Source of the DNA: Takakia lepidozioides | Taxonomy: Eukaryota > Streptophyta > Takakiopsida > Takakiales > Takakiaceae | Assembly (NCBI GenBank): GCA_030704615.1 | Contig: CM060732.1 | Span: 35,691,053 to 35,755,052, forward strand | Length of the DNA stretch: 64,000 bases | Direction: 5' to 3' | Part shown: in pieces, positions 22,038 through 32,396 of the stretch | How the letters are laid out: the number at the start of each line of letters is the position of its first letter | How positions within the stretch are numbered: the first letter of the stretch is position 1 | Notes under the pieces: generated by a model | What the model saw: only the letters and a program-made list of their open reading frames with translations | Told to the model about the DNA's origin: nothing | Databases searched by the model: none | Made by a program: the position numbers and the translations under genes

Positions 22038-23667
22038 CGAATAGCGTTGATTTCTGCTTCGGCATCGTCCACAATGAAGGCATTGGGTCGCCAGCTCGGC
22101 AAATCTGCGAGGAGTGAATTCTGCAAGGCTCTCATCCACGGAACCAGGTCTATTGTCCGATTCCTCGCGGATAGGATATAGGCAACTGGTATACCGTTCA
22201 ACCACTCGTCGAAGACCATCAACGTGTACAATGGGAACTGCAGGAATGCACAATATAAGATGGTCAGAGCATGCAAATTCTGCTCAATTCTGCACAAGAA
22301 AACTTCATAAGAGTAATAAGGTCTGCAGCGGTTCACAATGGGTCCGCCCCTCGGTCTTCCGCAACGTATACATGAAAACATACAGAAAAGGTCAGCATAC
22401 CAAATTTTATGTTAATGTTGCATGGTACTATGCTATCATTCTCGTACAAGTCCATGGAATCGTTCGAATAGTACCTTGTCATGATTTGTCCCAAAGGTTG
22501 CATCACATGCAACGATACGGTCATGTCCTAGTTCCAACATTCGTCGTTTCTGCCACGGAGTCTGTATGCCAATAGTGAATGTCAAATCTCCATCAAAATG
22601 CTTGAATGTTGGCTCTAATTTCTCCTGTTGATAGAAAAAAACAGACACAGGATTCTGGTCTCTCCACATGCGCACACTCTCCGCATCATCAGCGTGCTTT
22701 TTGAAGGTTTGCCACGCACGTTTCTCGGCAAGGTTGCGAACATTTTGCTCCAACAAGAAATCATCGCGGGTCCATGTATCGCCCAAGCCGGTGTTGTTCA
22801 TCACGTGCTCTTTATGCTCCATCATGATTTGGGCAACCGACAGGCCTCGGCACAAACACTCGACGACCCAGGCTTTCAATTCCTCGCTAATGTGTGGTGC
22901 ATAGGCGTGGCGGGTGTTCCTGAATTCTGCGGACTTCCCATGCGAGGGTTTCCCTTGCGCATCTGTATGCTCCATGTTGTTGTAGTACGTGAGGACACAA
23001 ATATCAGGGGCGAGATAGCATTGTTGGACCTTGAAACAGCATTGGCAACCACGCTTGTAAGACTCTCCATACTCCGACTTCTTTCTCCTTGGGCCTTTAT
23101 GAGGGCAAGATGTTCCAGCACCCACAAGAGGTCCTCCACGCTTCTGTTTTGTATCCTTCACTATTGCCTTGTTGGTGCGCTTGTCATAAGGACCGTAGCA
23201 GCATTGATACCTGGACATAAAATTCTAAAATCGATATCCAACGACTTGAGGAAGCATAAAATCAGAGAACTCGTGAAACAAAAAATGGCAACAGACATGC
23301 AATGAAACGTCAAAAGGACTGAGGATGGTGCACACATAATACTGGACAGAAATGTGTTGGCTCTGGGTGCTTTTCGCGAGCCGGGTTCCACTTTAGAATG
23401 GTGCACACATAATACTGAACAAAACTGAGTGGGGTAGTCCTCCAAACTCTCCTCTCCCAAGACAAAGTCACCAACTCTATCCCAAGGTATGGAGGCATTT
23501 TCAACATTCACTTGCACACCCATAAACCCATATTGCGTCTCACTCTTCCAATGGAGATCCTTCCTGTTGAAGGGTCCTGGTTTTGCTGTTTGCAAACATT
23601 GTCGAAGAGGCCGTATAAATGGGCTTTCCATGATCAGTATATCATCGGGTTTTGCTTCCACGTCCAT
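22038..23667 (-). CDS. Mutator-like (MULE) transposase, three exons, 3' end missing
   Basis: Exons read on the minus strand: 23667-23426, 23210-22475 and 22237-22038. They join in phase (CA/G, then phase 0) through introns with donors GTTTTG and GTACTA and acceptors TCCAG and CTGCAG. The product has a conserved N-terminal part (PDDILIMESPFIRPLRQCLQ), a Cys-rich segment (QCCYGPYD, GCQCC), a helical middle (WVVECLCRGLSVAQIMMEH), and the MULE core: QTPWQKRRMLELGHD, then the first catalytic Asp in ACDATFGTN and the second in FIVDDAEAEINAI. The third exon ends at a good donor (CG/GTAAGT), but the exon with the catalytic Glu and any SWIM zinc finger is absent; the minisatellite and a gag relic lie there instead. 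No stop or frameshift is seen in the three exons. Autonomous transposon or domesticated remnant cannot be told apart. Confidence 0.78.
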
Positions 23668-23859
23668 GCCCTATACAGTACAAAGGACACGCTTCTAAAC
23701 ATGCAAGAAACACGCCGCAGTACAGGACACAATCGACAACGTGCCAGGAGAACAGTGCGCATGTTCGCGGCTGCTGGCAAATGGCAGGGATAAAGGTTTG
23801 AATTGCAGCCCTAAAAATGGAGGGCTCGGATGGGTTATGGGAATGGACGGTGGCGATCC

Positions 23860-24090
23860 TGCGCCGTCAGCGGACTGGATGGCAAGGGACTGGCCAGCGG
23901 ACTGGTGGGCAGACTGCTGGGCAGCGGACTGGCCAGCACCGGACTGGCGGGCAGCGGACTCATGGGTGGGGGACTGGCCGCGCGGCGGATGGGGGTGCGG
24001 GCGCGGGCGCAGTTCCTGCAGCCGCGCCTGCGGCTGGGCGGGGCGGGCGGGGTGTTGGGGAGCCGGGCGTTCGTGCGCGGGGCCCACTGG
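23860..24090 (+). repeat. GGACTGG minisatellite followed by a very GC-rich tract
   Basis: About 23860-23975 holds irregular units of the type AGCGGACTGGCCAG, related to the array at 21555-22030. From about 23975 to 24090 the sequence is almost pure G/C (GGGCGGGGCGGGCGGGGTG near 24040), far above its neighbours, with potential for G-quadruplex formation. Confidence 0.65.
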
Positions 24091-24119
24091 CCACATCGCA
24101 CGTGCCCATTGAAGACCCT

Positions 24120-25173
24120 ATTATCTTAAAATGAGAGGCGGTGGATCACGTGTTGGTGCTATGCACATGTTTATTGAGAAAGGGAAAAACATTGTCTTAC
24201 ACATGAATGCATCCATAGTGATTGATAGTTTGCAACCCTTAGAGTGTAGCTCACCGCAAGGTGTCGTAAAGGGTTCCAACCCACAGCTGTGTATGTTGGA
24301 TGTCACATGTCACCCATTATGACCATCGAAGGTGTCAGCCTTCAAACAAAATGCAGTAAGTATATGGGGAGCTCTTATTTTTCTCACCACTGCTTATTGA
24401 ACACCCCATTTCTCCTATTCCTCCATTTCCTCCTTCCTCCCCACCCTCCCACTTCCCAGCCATCTCTCAACAACTAAGTTGAAGTTCATGATCCAGACAA
24501 TAGCAGAAACATATCAACAAATTTTCATATGCAATCTTTGAATCACATTTGCATATACTTCTCGTAAGCACAAATTGTGGTTATGAGCTGGTAGATCAAA
24601 AGATGGACAGTGTGGGCGAGGCAGTGGGCACATAGAGAAGGTCAACCTTCCATTGAACAAGCCGCCTGTTGTTATGATGCATTTGTGGTTGGTTCATCAT
24701 GTTTTCGTTAACTACCTCGGCAGCACGCATACTTCCGAACATAAGAGTAGGTCGGTGAGAGGGGGAGGCGATGGAGGCCACGTTGCCATGCATCCCTGGG
24801 CCCTGCCAAATTGACGCGTTGCCCCTGTAAACTGGGCACGGGGGGTTCGCTGGCGACGATCTACGAAGGTGCCGATGAAATCGGTTCTCCAAGAAGCAAA
24901 GGAGCTCACTCGGTATATGTATTCTGTCAATCCGTGTCTGAACTTCGTAAGTCGGCCTGCCAATCCTCTCCGTGCTGCAGAGTAGCCACAAAGAACCACT
25001 GGGTGCATTTAGAAGCACTGACTGATTCGTTGCTATCAGCCAATCTTCTCTTTCATAGCACTTACTTTGTTTTAGGAGCTGCCTCAGGATTGAACAGTCT
25101 AGGTTATACCCTGTCGCTTTTCTGGGTAGAGCAGCCTTGCGAGTGCAAGTAGGCTACAATCCGTTGAGAAAGC
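24120..25173. other. No gene recognised
   Basis: Overlapping open frames of 98-140 codons occur on the minus strand (24596-25018), none with a recognisable family. No repeat structure was seen. Confidence 0.4.
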
Positions 25174-25410
25174 ATGTGCTTACCGTTCTTCTTCGGGGGC
25201 GGCCATGAGCCCAGGCGACCCTATTATACTCCAGCCCCGTATTATCCTCCAGCCCCGCATCACCCTCCTCATCATCATCCCCCACCCTTATTCCATGTCC
25301 AGCCCCCACCTCACCACCATATGCCCCCTCCAGTATCCCACGGACATCCAGGTGGTGGACATCATGCGCCTCCACCCCCCTCTCACGGCGGTCACCACAC
25401 TCATAGATGA
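25174..25410 (+). CDS. Small His/Pro-rich protein, 78 aa
   Basis: A complete ATG-to-TGA frame begins MCLPFFFGGG and continues with PYYTPAPYYPPAPHHPPHHH, PPPHHHMPPP and a tail of GGHH/PSHGGHH units. Nearly a third is His and a third Pro, with no charged stretches. Such composition suggests metal binding or an extended wall or extracellular segment, but there is no clear signal peptide and no function can be given. A splice donor-like GGTTG/GTATGT lies at about 25440 just after it, so it could be the first exon of a longer transcript. The opposite strand is open only as a shadow. Confidence 0.4.
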   Translation: MCLPFFFGGGHEPRRPYYTPAPYYPPAPHHPPHHHPPPLFHVQPPPHHHMPPPVSHGHPGGGHHAPPPPSHGGHHTHR

Positions 25411-25419
25411 AGATGAGCT

Positions 25420-27420
25420 CTGACGAAGATGTTTGGTTGGTATGTCACTTATCGCTCACCTTGGTTTTCTGGCCTTCTGTAGAGCTTTTCCTTGCCAGGT
25501 TGGTCGTCTCAGTTCGTGTTTTGTTTCTATCGCTTCATGTGCTTGTCCTTACAAGCCATTTACTGCCGGTATCTAGGGCAAGCATGCACAGTGTAACTTG
25601 CGTTGGACGTCTGATATCTAGAGACACTGGGTGAATGACCCTGACAACCCAACGTGACATACCTCCTTCAGGGCTTCTTCATTAGAGACGATTTCTGAGT
25701 GGCTTGTCCGTGCAGGGCTATTTCGATCCGAGGTGCTTGCACATGCAATTCACAACGCCGAAGCGCTAGCAGCACATGAGTCAAACCAGTCGCTTGCCCA
25801 ATTGTTGCTGAGAGCAACAGCCAGTGTACATAGATTTGCTGCCGAAATTCCGGAGTCGGTCTGGCCCCGGTTAGTTGTAACCATCAAATGTATTGTCTTC
25901 ATATTCGGACAACTCAGGTCTGATTAGTTCTGGATTAGTCTTCATTATATATTGTCAAACTGCTTTGATTATGAGCAGCAGGATGTACAAGTGGGCAAGC
26001 GATTACAAGCCTTCAAAACTAAGACTCGTATTTAAAAATTTGTGTCCCTGACATATGGAGAGGTTGGTTTATGTAACAATTCTCTTGGCCTCTCTTGCTG
26101 GGTGTTAAACTCTCTCTGTCTCTCTCTCTCTGGCTGGACTCTAAACTCCTCTCTCTGATGTTCTCTCTAATGTTCCTTGGGGTCTGGGGCCACAAGGCCA
26201 CGGCATGCAATGTCTTATGAGTACACTCTAATGTTCCTTGTACATTAGAGTACATGCATATTTGCTTCCATTCTGAGAATTCCCTTGTTACATCTTGGGA
26301 AAGTGCACTCATATTGTGGAAGCAACTCTGTCAAACACTCTCTCATTACTGGTTGTCTGGTCGTGTTTAACTCTCTATGTCAGACTTCATGTGCTATACA
26401 ACTCCATGGATGCTAGAGTCTCAAGCAGAAGTCTTGGTTAAGTTACAAATTTAGTTCATGAAAATAAACCGAAGGGAAGACCGTTAGAATTGTAGTCCTG
26501 ATCCTAAAGAAGTGACTCTAGAACCTGCAAGGGAGAGCACTGTTTGGTTTTCCAAGAGATTAGGGAAGGTTGGTTCTTAGGTGGAGGCTGGGGATCTGCT
26601 GCAACTTGCATCAGAATTTTGGTTTAGGAGTGAGACGGAAGAGAAACAGAATTTGGAGCATTTCTTGGTAGCTCAGTTTGTATGACAGGTTTGGGGAGGT
26701 CAGTTTTAAGTATTTGACAAGTTACTTTTTATTAGCCTATTAATCTGATCCTGGGCATGTATCCCCCTTTCAAAAATATAAGGGACCTTTCCTTGGGAAT
26801 TTAGGATGTAATTGCAAAACATCGCAAGGTCATTTATGAATTCAGCACATTTGGGTCTGATACATACACCCTGTAGTCCACATCTGCCATTCAAGTTGGA
26901 TCTAGTCGAAAAGCTAGCGGCAGGGGGCTCTGGATCAATTGGGGTTGATATTTGACACATTCTTATTGCACTAGGTATCCAACTTACTGTGACCGACTGA
27001 TGGTATTATTTTCTTGTGCGTGGCTAAGCTTAAACAGTTTTCTGTTTCAACGTTTCAAGTTTCAACCATACCTTCCATAGAGTAAAGAGCAAAAACAGGA
27101 ATGACCGGAGAGGGGGCGTTTAGCCTCTAAAGGGTCACATGACAAATGATAGCCTAGTTACAACGGCAATGGAAATGAGGGTTGGTATCTCGCAAGCACA
27201 AGCAGAAAATAGACCTGCCATAGCACAATCCGTGGTCATAGGAGTAATATGTTTGCAGATTTGCTAGTCATTTTTGTCACTATTTCTATGCCGCACTATT
27301 GCACTGTCAACATTCACCGGACAAGTGGTTAGACATAAAAAAAGAAGCAGTCTGACCATACATTCATGAGTTTTATGCCAATAATCAGAAGACCGAGGAG
27401 TCATTTACTGTTACTATGTT
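25420..27420. other. Mostly non-coding; one possible exon, CT-rich tract and a dispersed-repeat piece
   Basis: A possible exon lies at about 25715-25910 (acceptor CCGTGCAG; reads EVLAHAIHNAEALAAHESNQ). A CT-rich tract is at 26110-26160. Positions 26215-26260 form an imperfect hairpin (GTACTCTAATGT arms). The rest to 27420 shows nothing supportable. Confidence 0.35.
26175..26235 (-). repeat. Copy 1 of a dispersed repeat (partner at about 54670-54735)
   Basis: On the minus strand it reads TGTACTCATAAGACATTG followed by GCCTTGTGGCC. The same words, with a few changes, occur on the plus strand at about 54674-54735. Both give the peptide CTHKTL-x-AVALWP in translation, which may be chance inheritance of the repeat. 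Confidence 0.55.
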
Positions 27421-27423
27421 CAC

Positions 27424-27575
27424 ATCCCTCTTCCCTGGGCGGTGTCTCACTCCTGCACCTCCATGGTGCGGTTACTGTGAAAGAGGTTATTTTCTCCTCT
27501 CACTATTAAGGGGCCTGTTTTGTGAGCTGTCGCTCCCAGGTGTTTCCCTGTTAGTAAGTTTAAATAAATAAATAA
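27424..27575 (+). mobile_element. tRNA-derived SINE, 5'-truncated, with AAAT tail
   Basis: About 130 bp matches the reverse complement of 30350-30480 (shared words GAGAGGAGAAAATAACCTCT and CAGGG on the minus strand). It ends in TTTAAATAAATAAATAAG, a simple-repeat tail typical of SINEs. The tRNA-related head present in the other copy is missing here, as after 5' truncation on insertion. Confidence 0.65.
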
Positions 27576-27795
27576 GTGTTCCCACAAAAAAATTCTGGAA
27601 TATATAACTTTTTGAGATGATGTCTAGGATGCATATGTGCCACAATATAGCAGCCAGGCAGATGGTGTACATGCAAAGCGCCACGTGGATTATTGTAAGA
27701 GTGCCATACTCAAATGAGCAAAAATAAATCCAAGTGGATGATCACGTGATAGACACATAGCAACCCTAGTAGTAGCAACGTGACAGCCTTTTGTA

Positions 27796-28471
27796 CCATC
27801 CCTGGACAACCGTATAAGGCATTTTTGCGCCTAATAATAAAATCAATCAATCAAAAATTAGGCATGTTTTGAAAGCAATTTCTCAGATTAGGCATCTTCA
27901 TGCTATAATTTCTTAGAATTAGGCACATGAGAAGAGAAAACATTTATTTTCTTAAGTATAAAACCAATGCCCATGGGCCCTTCTAGGCTTCAGCTACCTT
28001 TCATTTCCTTTTAAACCCTAAAAAGCCCCTATTTGTTGTATGCGGTGCTCCAAGGCTCAAGCTGGTACAAGCAAGCTCTCCCTTCGCTCTCACACATTAG
28101 GTGAGTTCAATATTGATAGTCCACACTAGTGTAGGCACGTTGGTTAAGGGCTTTGGTACATTGGTCATTGGGTACACTGGTTTTCATATTGGTATGTTGT
28201 TCCATGGTGAAACCTCTTACATAATGGTACTCTTGAGTTGTGGTAGGCTAGATATTTCCGCACGCATATATTTGTATTGATTTTTGCTTAAAGAAATTTT
28301 GATCTCTATTACAAACAACATGAGAAGAGGCTTGCAAGTTTTTTTGGTGGAATTTTTGGGCATTAGGCCCATAATTTCCCAACAATTAGGCCAAAATCTG
28401 GAAAATTCACAAAATTGATTAGGCACTTTCATTTAGAATTAATTCTCGCCTAAACGATTGTCCAGGGACGG
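27796..28471. mobile_element. MITE-like element with inverted ends and ATTAGGC subterminal repeats
   Basis: The ends are inverted: CCATCCCTGGACAACCGT at 27796 and, reverse-complemented, CCGTCCCTGGACAATCGT at 28471, each followed inward by an AGGC motif. Both are flanked by TA. Inside, ATTAGGC occurs at least six times within 150 bp of the ends (for example near 27857, 27888, 27918, 28360, 28386, 28420), as expected of transposase binding sites. No coding sequence is seen in the 676 bp, so it is non-autonomous. The superfamily is uncertain; TA duplication would suit Tc1/mariner-like elements. Confidence 0.6.
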
Positions 28472-28479
28472 TAGTACAC

Positions 28480-30345
28480 CACTCGCACCCCGGGGACCTT
28501 TGCGTTACTGTTACTATTCCCTAGTATGGAACGGGCAGGCAGATGTACACTACCCAGCCAGAAAAGTGACCAGGCCAGACACTTTCTGGAGGTGTAATGT
28601 CTGGCCCATTTCTTTGCGTGATGCGTCAGTGGGTAAACAATTCTGACAGCGGATGCCTGCGACAAAAGGCTCATGTATGCCGTGGAACAAGGTCACAATT
28701 CTGCCGAGTAAGGGCATCCCCACCCTTGAGCCCGAAAGACTCCATGTAACGCTAAAGTTAAGTGCTTGCTGGGTTCTGTGGCGAGGCCGCCCCTCCTCGC
28801 GCACTCCCTTGCCCCTGAATCACCCATGCTATCCCCGCGCAGCTCGGGTCCCATTGGCAAGAGGCCCGTGCTCGTTGCCAAGCTGTTGACATGCACTCGC
28901 TAGAACAGGGCATGGTCACGTTGACTTGGATTCAAGGGCGTATTCGGGGCTCTGAATACGACGCTCGGGTTCAGTGCACGGAATGTTATTCAGTGCCCGA
29001 TTTTCCAGGCTCGAAGCGGCGAGAGCTGTTCCGTTTCCTGCTTTGTGTTCTAGACATTAGAGCTCGGGGTGTGATTGCATTTACGCATCTGTTAGGGCTG
29101 AGTGTTTGGCGTTTAGATTCTTGTGCCCTGCCGAATTTGCATTGTAATGACAACATGGAATATGCGGTTCAGTGCAAGGGTGTGGACGTTTCCCGCCCAC
29201 ACACCCTGATATGTCATTGGCGTGCTGGTTTTAGTGTAGGGTGGGGATGCTCTAAGAGACCTAAAAAAGGGGCAAAATTGACTAACCTACTGACTATTAC
29301 GCAACTCATAAATCTTTGCTGACTAAGCATATACTGCAAACTCAAACTCCCGAGCAAGATGCTGGAGCCCCAACGCTTTCTTCCTAGATCATACCATGTC
29401 TGCTCCTGGACAACTTTTCAAATGGATAAGATTTGGGTTTGAAGGGTGGAAGTAGCTAACACTGGCCTTGTAACATGTTCGCACAGTGTCATTTTTTTTC
29501 AATGGTTATGTATACAGCTAGACGTAAGGACGGTACAATATTCTTTACATGGCGCTTTGCCGCTCTCCGCAAGGGCCTCGGCAATGGCATCCCAAATCTC
29601 CAAATTCGGCATGTCATCCCGATCCGCCCTTTATGTGTAGACAATGGAAAATCACAACCCACCGCCTGTACCTATATCTATGTCAGAATTTGTACATACA
29701 CATGTAATATATGTGTGTCTTGATTGTATTTTTCCTTTGCAATAAAAAATAAACACACATATTTATTGAACTCATAAATAGTCATGGTGTATATGACTAG
29801 CAGCCATGGATACACTAAATTCCCCAAAAATCCTTTGTAGACCAAGCCATACTAAGTATCACGCAAATATATTCGTACCTTACGACTCGATAGTTAAAAT
29901 AAATAAAATAATAAAATAACTCGATAGATGTAAGTCATGACTTGGCTATATGACTCTTATATACTGTATGTTGCTGACGGATTCGACAACACAATGCCAA
30001 AATAATTATTTTTTGGAGGCTCAGTCCATTCGGCACCTCATATTTTATACTCTAGGGTTTCGGCAATTTAGGATTGAATTTTTTTGCCACCTACAATACA
30101 AGATTGCGATATGAGCTCCGCATCTTTAGAGGCTGCACACGCCCTTTGTATTCTGTCCTTTAGTAGATTTTTTGATATATATATATATAATTTGGACAAG
30201 CTGAGTATGTAATATTTCTGGATTTCTAGACATATCACTTGAGTTAATTCAAAAATTTCAACAACCCAAAATATAATTAATTATGATAGCAACGTAGGGT
30301 AAGTTTTATCTAGATTTATGAAAGTTGTTTAAGAAAAAAAGCATT
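28480..30345. other. No gene recognised
   Basis: A 143-codon open frame at 28891-29322 (+) is the longest and has no recognisable family; it lies in a higher-GC island (about 28680-29240). From 29700 to 30340 the sequence is AT-rich with a short TA run at 30176-30188. Confidence 0.35.
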
Positions 30346-30349
30346 ATAA

Positions 30350-30555
30350 AGGAAACACCCGGGAGCTCCCAAATCAGGGCCCTTAATGGTGAGAGGAGAA
30401 AATAACCTCTCTCACAATAACCGCCATGAAGGTGTAGAAATGGGACACCACCCAGGGAGGGGGAGACAAGTATACCACACCCGTCAAGTAGCAGGATTTG
30501 ACCCTAGAATTATTTGGGTGGCACTCGGTGCACTAACCAACTGAGCTACTGACTG
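30350..30555 (-). mobile_element. tRNA-derived SINE with A and B boxes
   Basis: On the minus strand the head reads AGTAGCTCAGTTGGTTAGTG, a near-perfect pol III A box (TAGCTCAGTTGG, about 30536-30547), followed by a B-box-like GGGTCAAATCCTGC at 30491-30504. The body continues into the 130-bp segment shared with 27424-27560. The tRNA-like part does not fold as a gene for a working tRNA and is continuous with the SINE body. It is one of two copies about 2.9 kb apart in opposite orientation. Confidence 0.75.
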
Positions 30556-30559
30556 TTGG

Positions 30560-32396
30560 TATCTCTTTTTTCCCAACCGTTGATGCAGTCCAAGAATGTT
30601 GACTGGATTTTGTTTTTTCAAAAAGAAAGGGACAAGCCCTTTTAGGGCGATACCACACTAGGGGGGCAAGATGGGCAGCGGCACTCAATTCCGGTTTAAG
30701 GGAGGGCAGTGTGCTGCTCTGCCTACCACACTAGTGGCTGCTGCCGGCGGAGAGGCGCTGACATGACTCCGACCTGATGCCTATATGTCACATTACCGTG
30801 AAATACGGATTTCCAGGCAACGTCCCTAGAAATCCATAATTGTAGGAGTTGGTCTCTCCGACCCTGTCGTGCGATGTCAACGGTTCTAGGAATTGGTTAT
30901 TTTTAGAATGAAAAGATAAGGTGGTTGTGATTTTTTTTGTCGTTGGGCTTATGCTATAGTGTGGTAGTCGATTCATTGCCGCTTGGTGACATAGACTTAT
31001 ATCATCCAACAATCCCTAGCCTGCAACGTCCACGTCAGTGCCGTTGGTGTGCCGATAGTGTAGTAAGGCCTTTAGTCAAATGTGAAAGGGCCCTTCCTTG
31101 GATTGCAGAACCACCCCACGACTAGACCGTGATTGATTCAACTAAATTATAGCCACGACTAAACCAGTGATTGTTTCAACTAAATCACCTAGTCATAGAC
31201 GACCAGTGATTAATTCAACTAAGGTGACGTGCATGAGTCGTTTCCTTCAAGAGCCGTCACCGTCCACGGTGACCGTCCAAATAGTGTTCCATACCATAGT
31301 CGTGTTGCCGTCCAAACGTTGTCGAGCCCAACGAGAGAAACGACATAATGCAGCGGGGCATACAATGTTATGGCTCTCTTCTGCGTAGCTGGCGTTTGTA
31401 TTGACGCTTGCAGTCCACTGTGGAAGCCACAATCTTCCAAAGCTGTCGACCTGGTGATTTTGATCTTTGTTTACCCCGAGCTTTCAAGTGGCGTCACACT
31501 GAGCTACCTCTCCTGCAATGCAACCGGTTCTTGGGATATCAAGGACCTTTCCAGGGCCTCAACGACCTGCCACATGTATATGGATGTGCTTGTTATTGAA
31601 GTGTAATTTGAGGGAGCTACATACTGTTGCTGACCATTAGGTGGAAGTGCCCGCCCAGGTCTACTTATGAATTTAGCTGAACAAGACGGATATCTACGAC
31701 TACCGGAATGCCCAATCACCGCGAATGGAAAACGAGTTCACAAAAATAATTCTTGAAAATGTAAAAAACGGGAGTTCTCAAAGAAGAGGAAATTGGAAAA
31801 CGTAACAGAAAACGGCATGAGCAACGAACGAATTTTATTCATCACAATATGAGCACACATAATGCTACATACATAGCTTAAATCTCTTCCTTGTTATCCT
31901 CACTCTTTGACGACCTCTTTATAGTCATGCTCATATGTCATAGCTTGTAACTTGGCAGGTAAAACCTAGTTACTTCAGTGGTAACTAAGATGTAGACAGC
32001 ATAATCAAGGTATTACAGGGAGAACAGCTCACCATGTTGCCTGGATGGCCCCAAAGAATAAGCCAATACAGCAAATCCCAACTTCTCACCGGCACTCCAG
32101 ATGGCTCCAACATAGTTGTTATGGTCGCAGCTGCCTATCTCTCAAAGAAAAAATGCATGTCATCTTCCTACTGACATAAATAAGGGGCCATTTTGATTCA
32201 TTATTGGAGGACAAAGGCTAGGAGGGAGCGACACAAACAAGAGAAGAGTGAGAGAGAGCCAATGTGACACAGGGCTTGCCTGCTAGTTAGACAAAAATGA
32301 TACCACCAGGAGAGCAGCAATCTTGAGGTAAGACAGTGTAGCCACACTCAGCAAAGAGTCTCCTTAATTGAAATGGGCATGGTCAAAAACTTTATC
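30560..32396. other. No gene recognised
   Basis: Short open frames only. A motif CCA-(n)-GTGATT-(n)-CAACTAA recurs three times at 31120-31225 as an imperfect short tandem repeat. The part from 31740 to 32396 probably contains the 3' flank of the decayed hAT element, but no inverted end was identified. Confidence 0.35.

Noticed and set aside
30480-30556. Possible tRNA gene on the minus strand
   Set aside because: A and B boxes are present, but the arms do not pair as in a working tRNA and the sequence continues into a SINE body shared with 27.4 kb.
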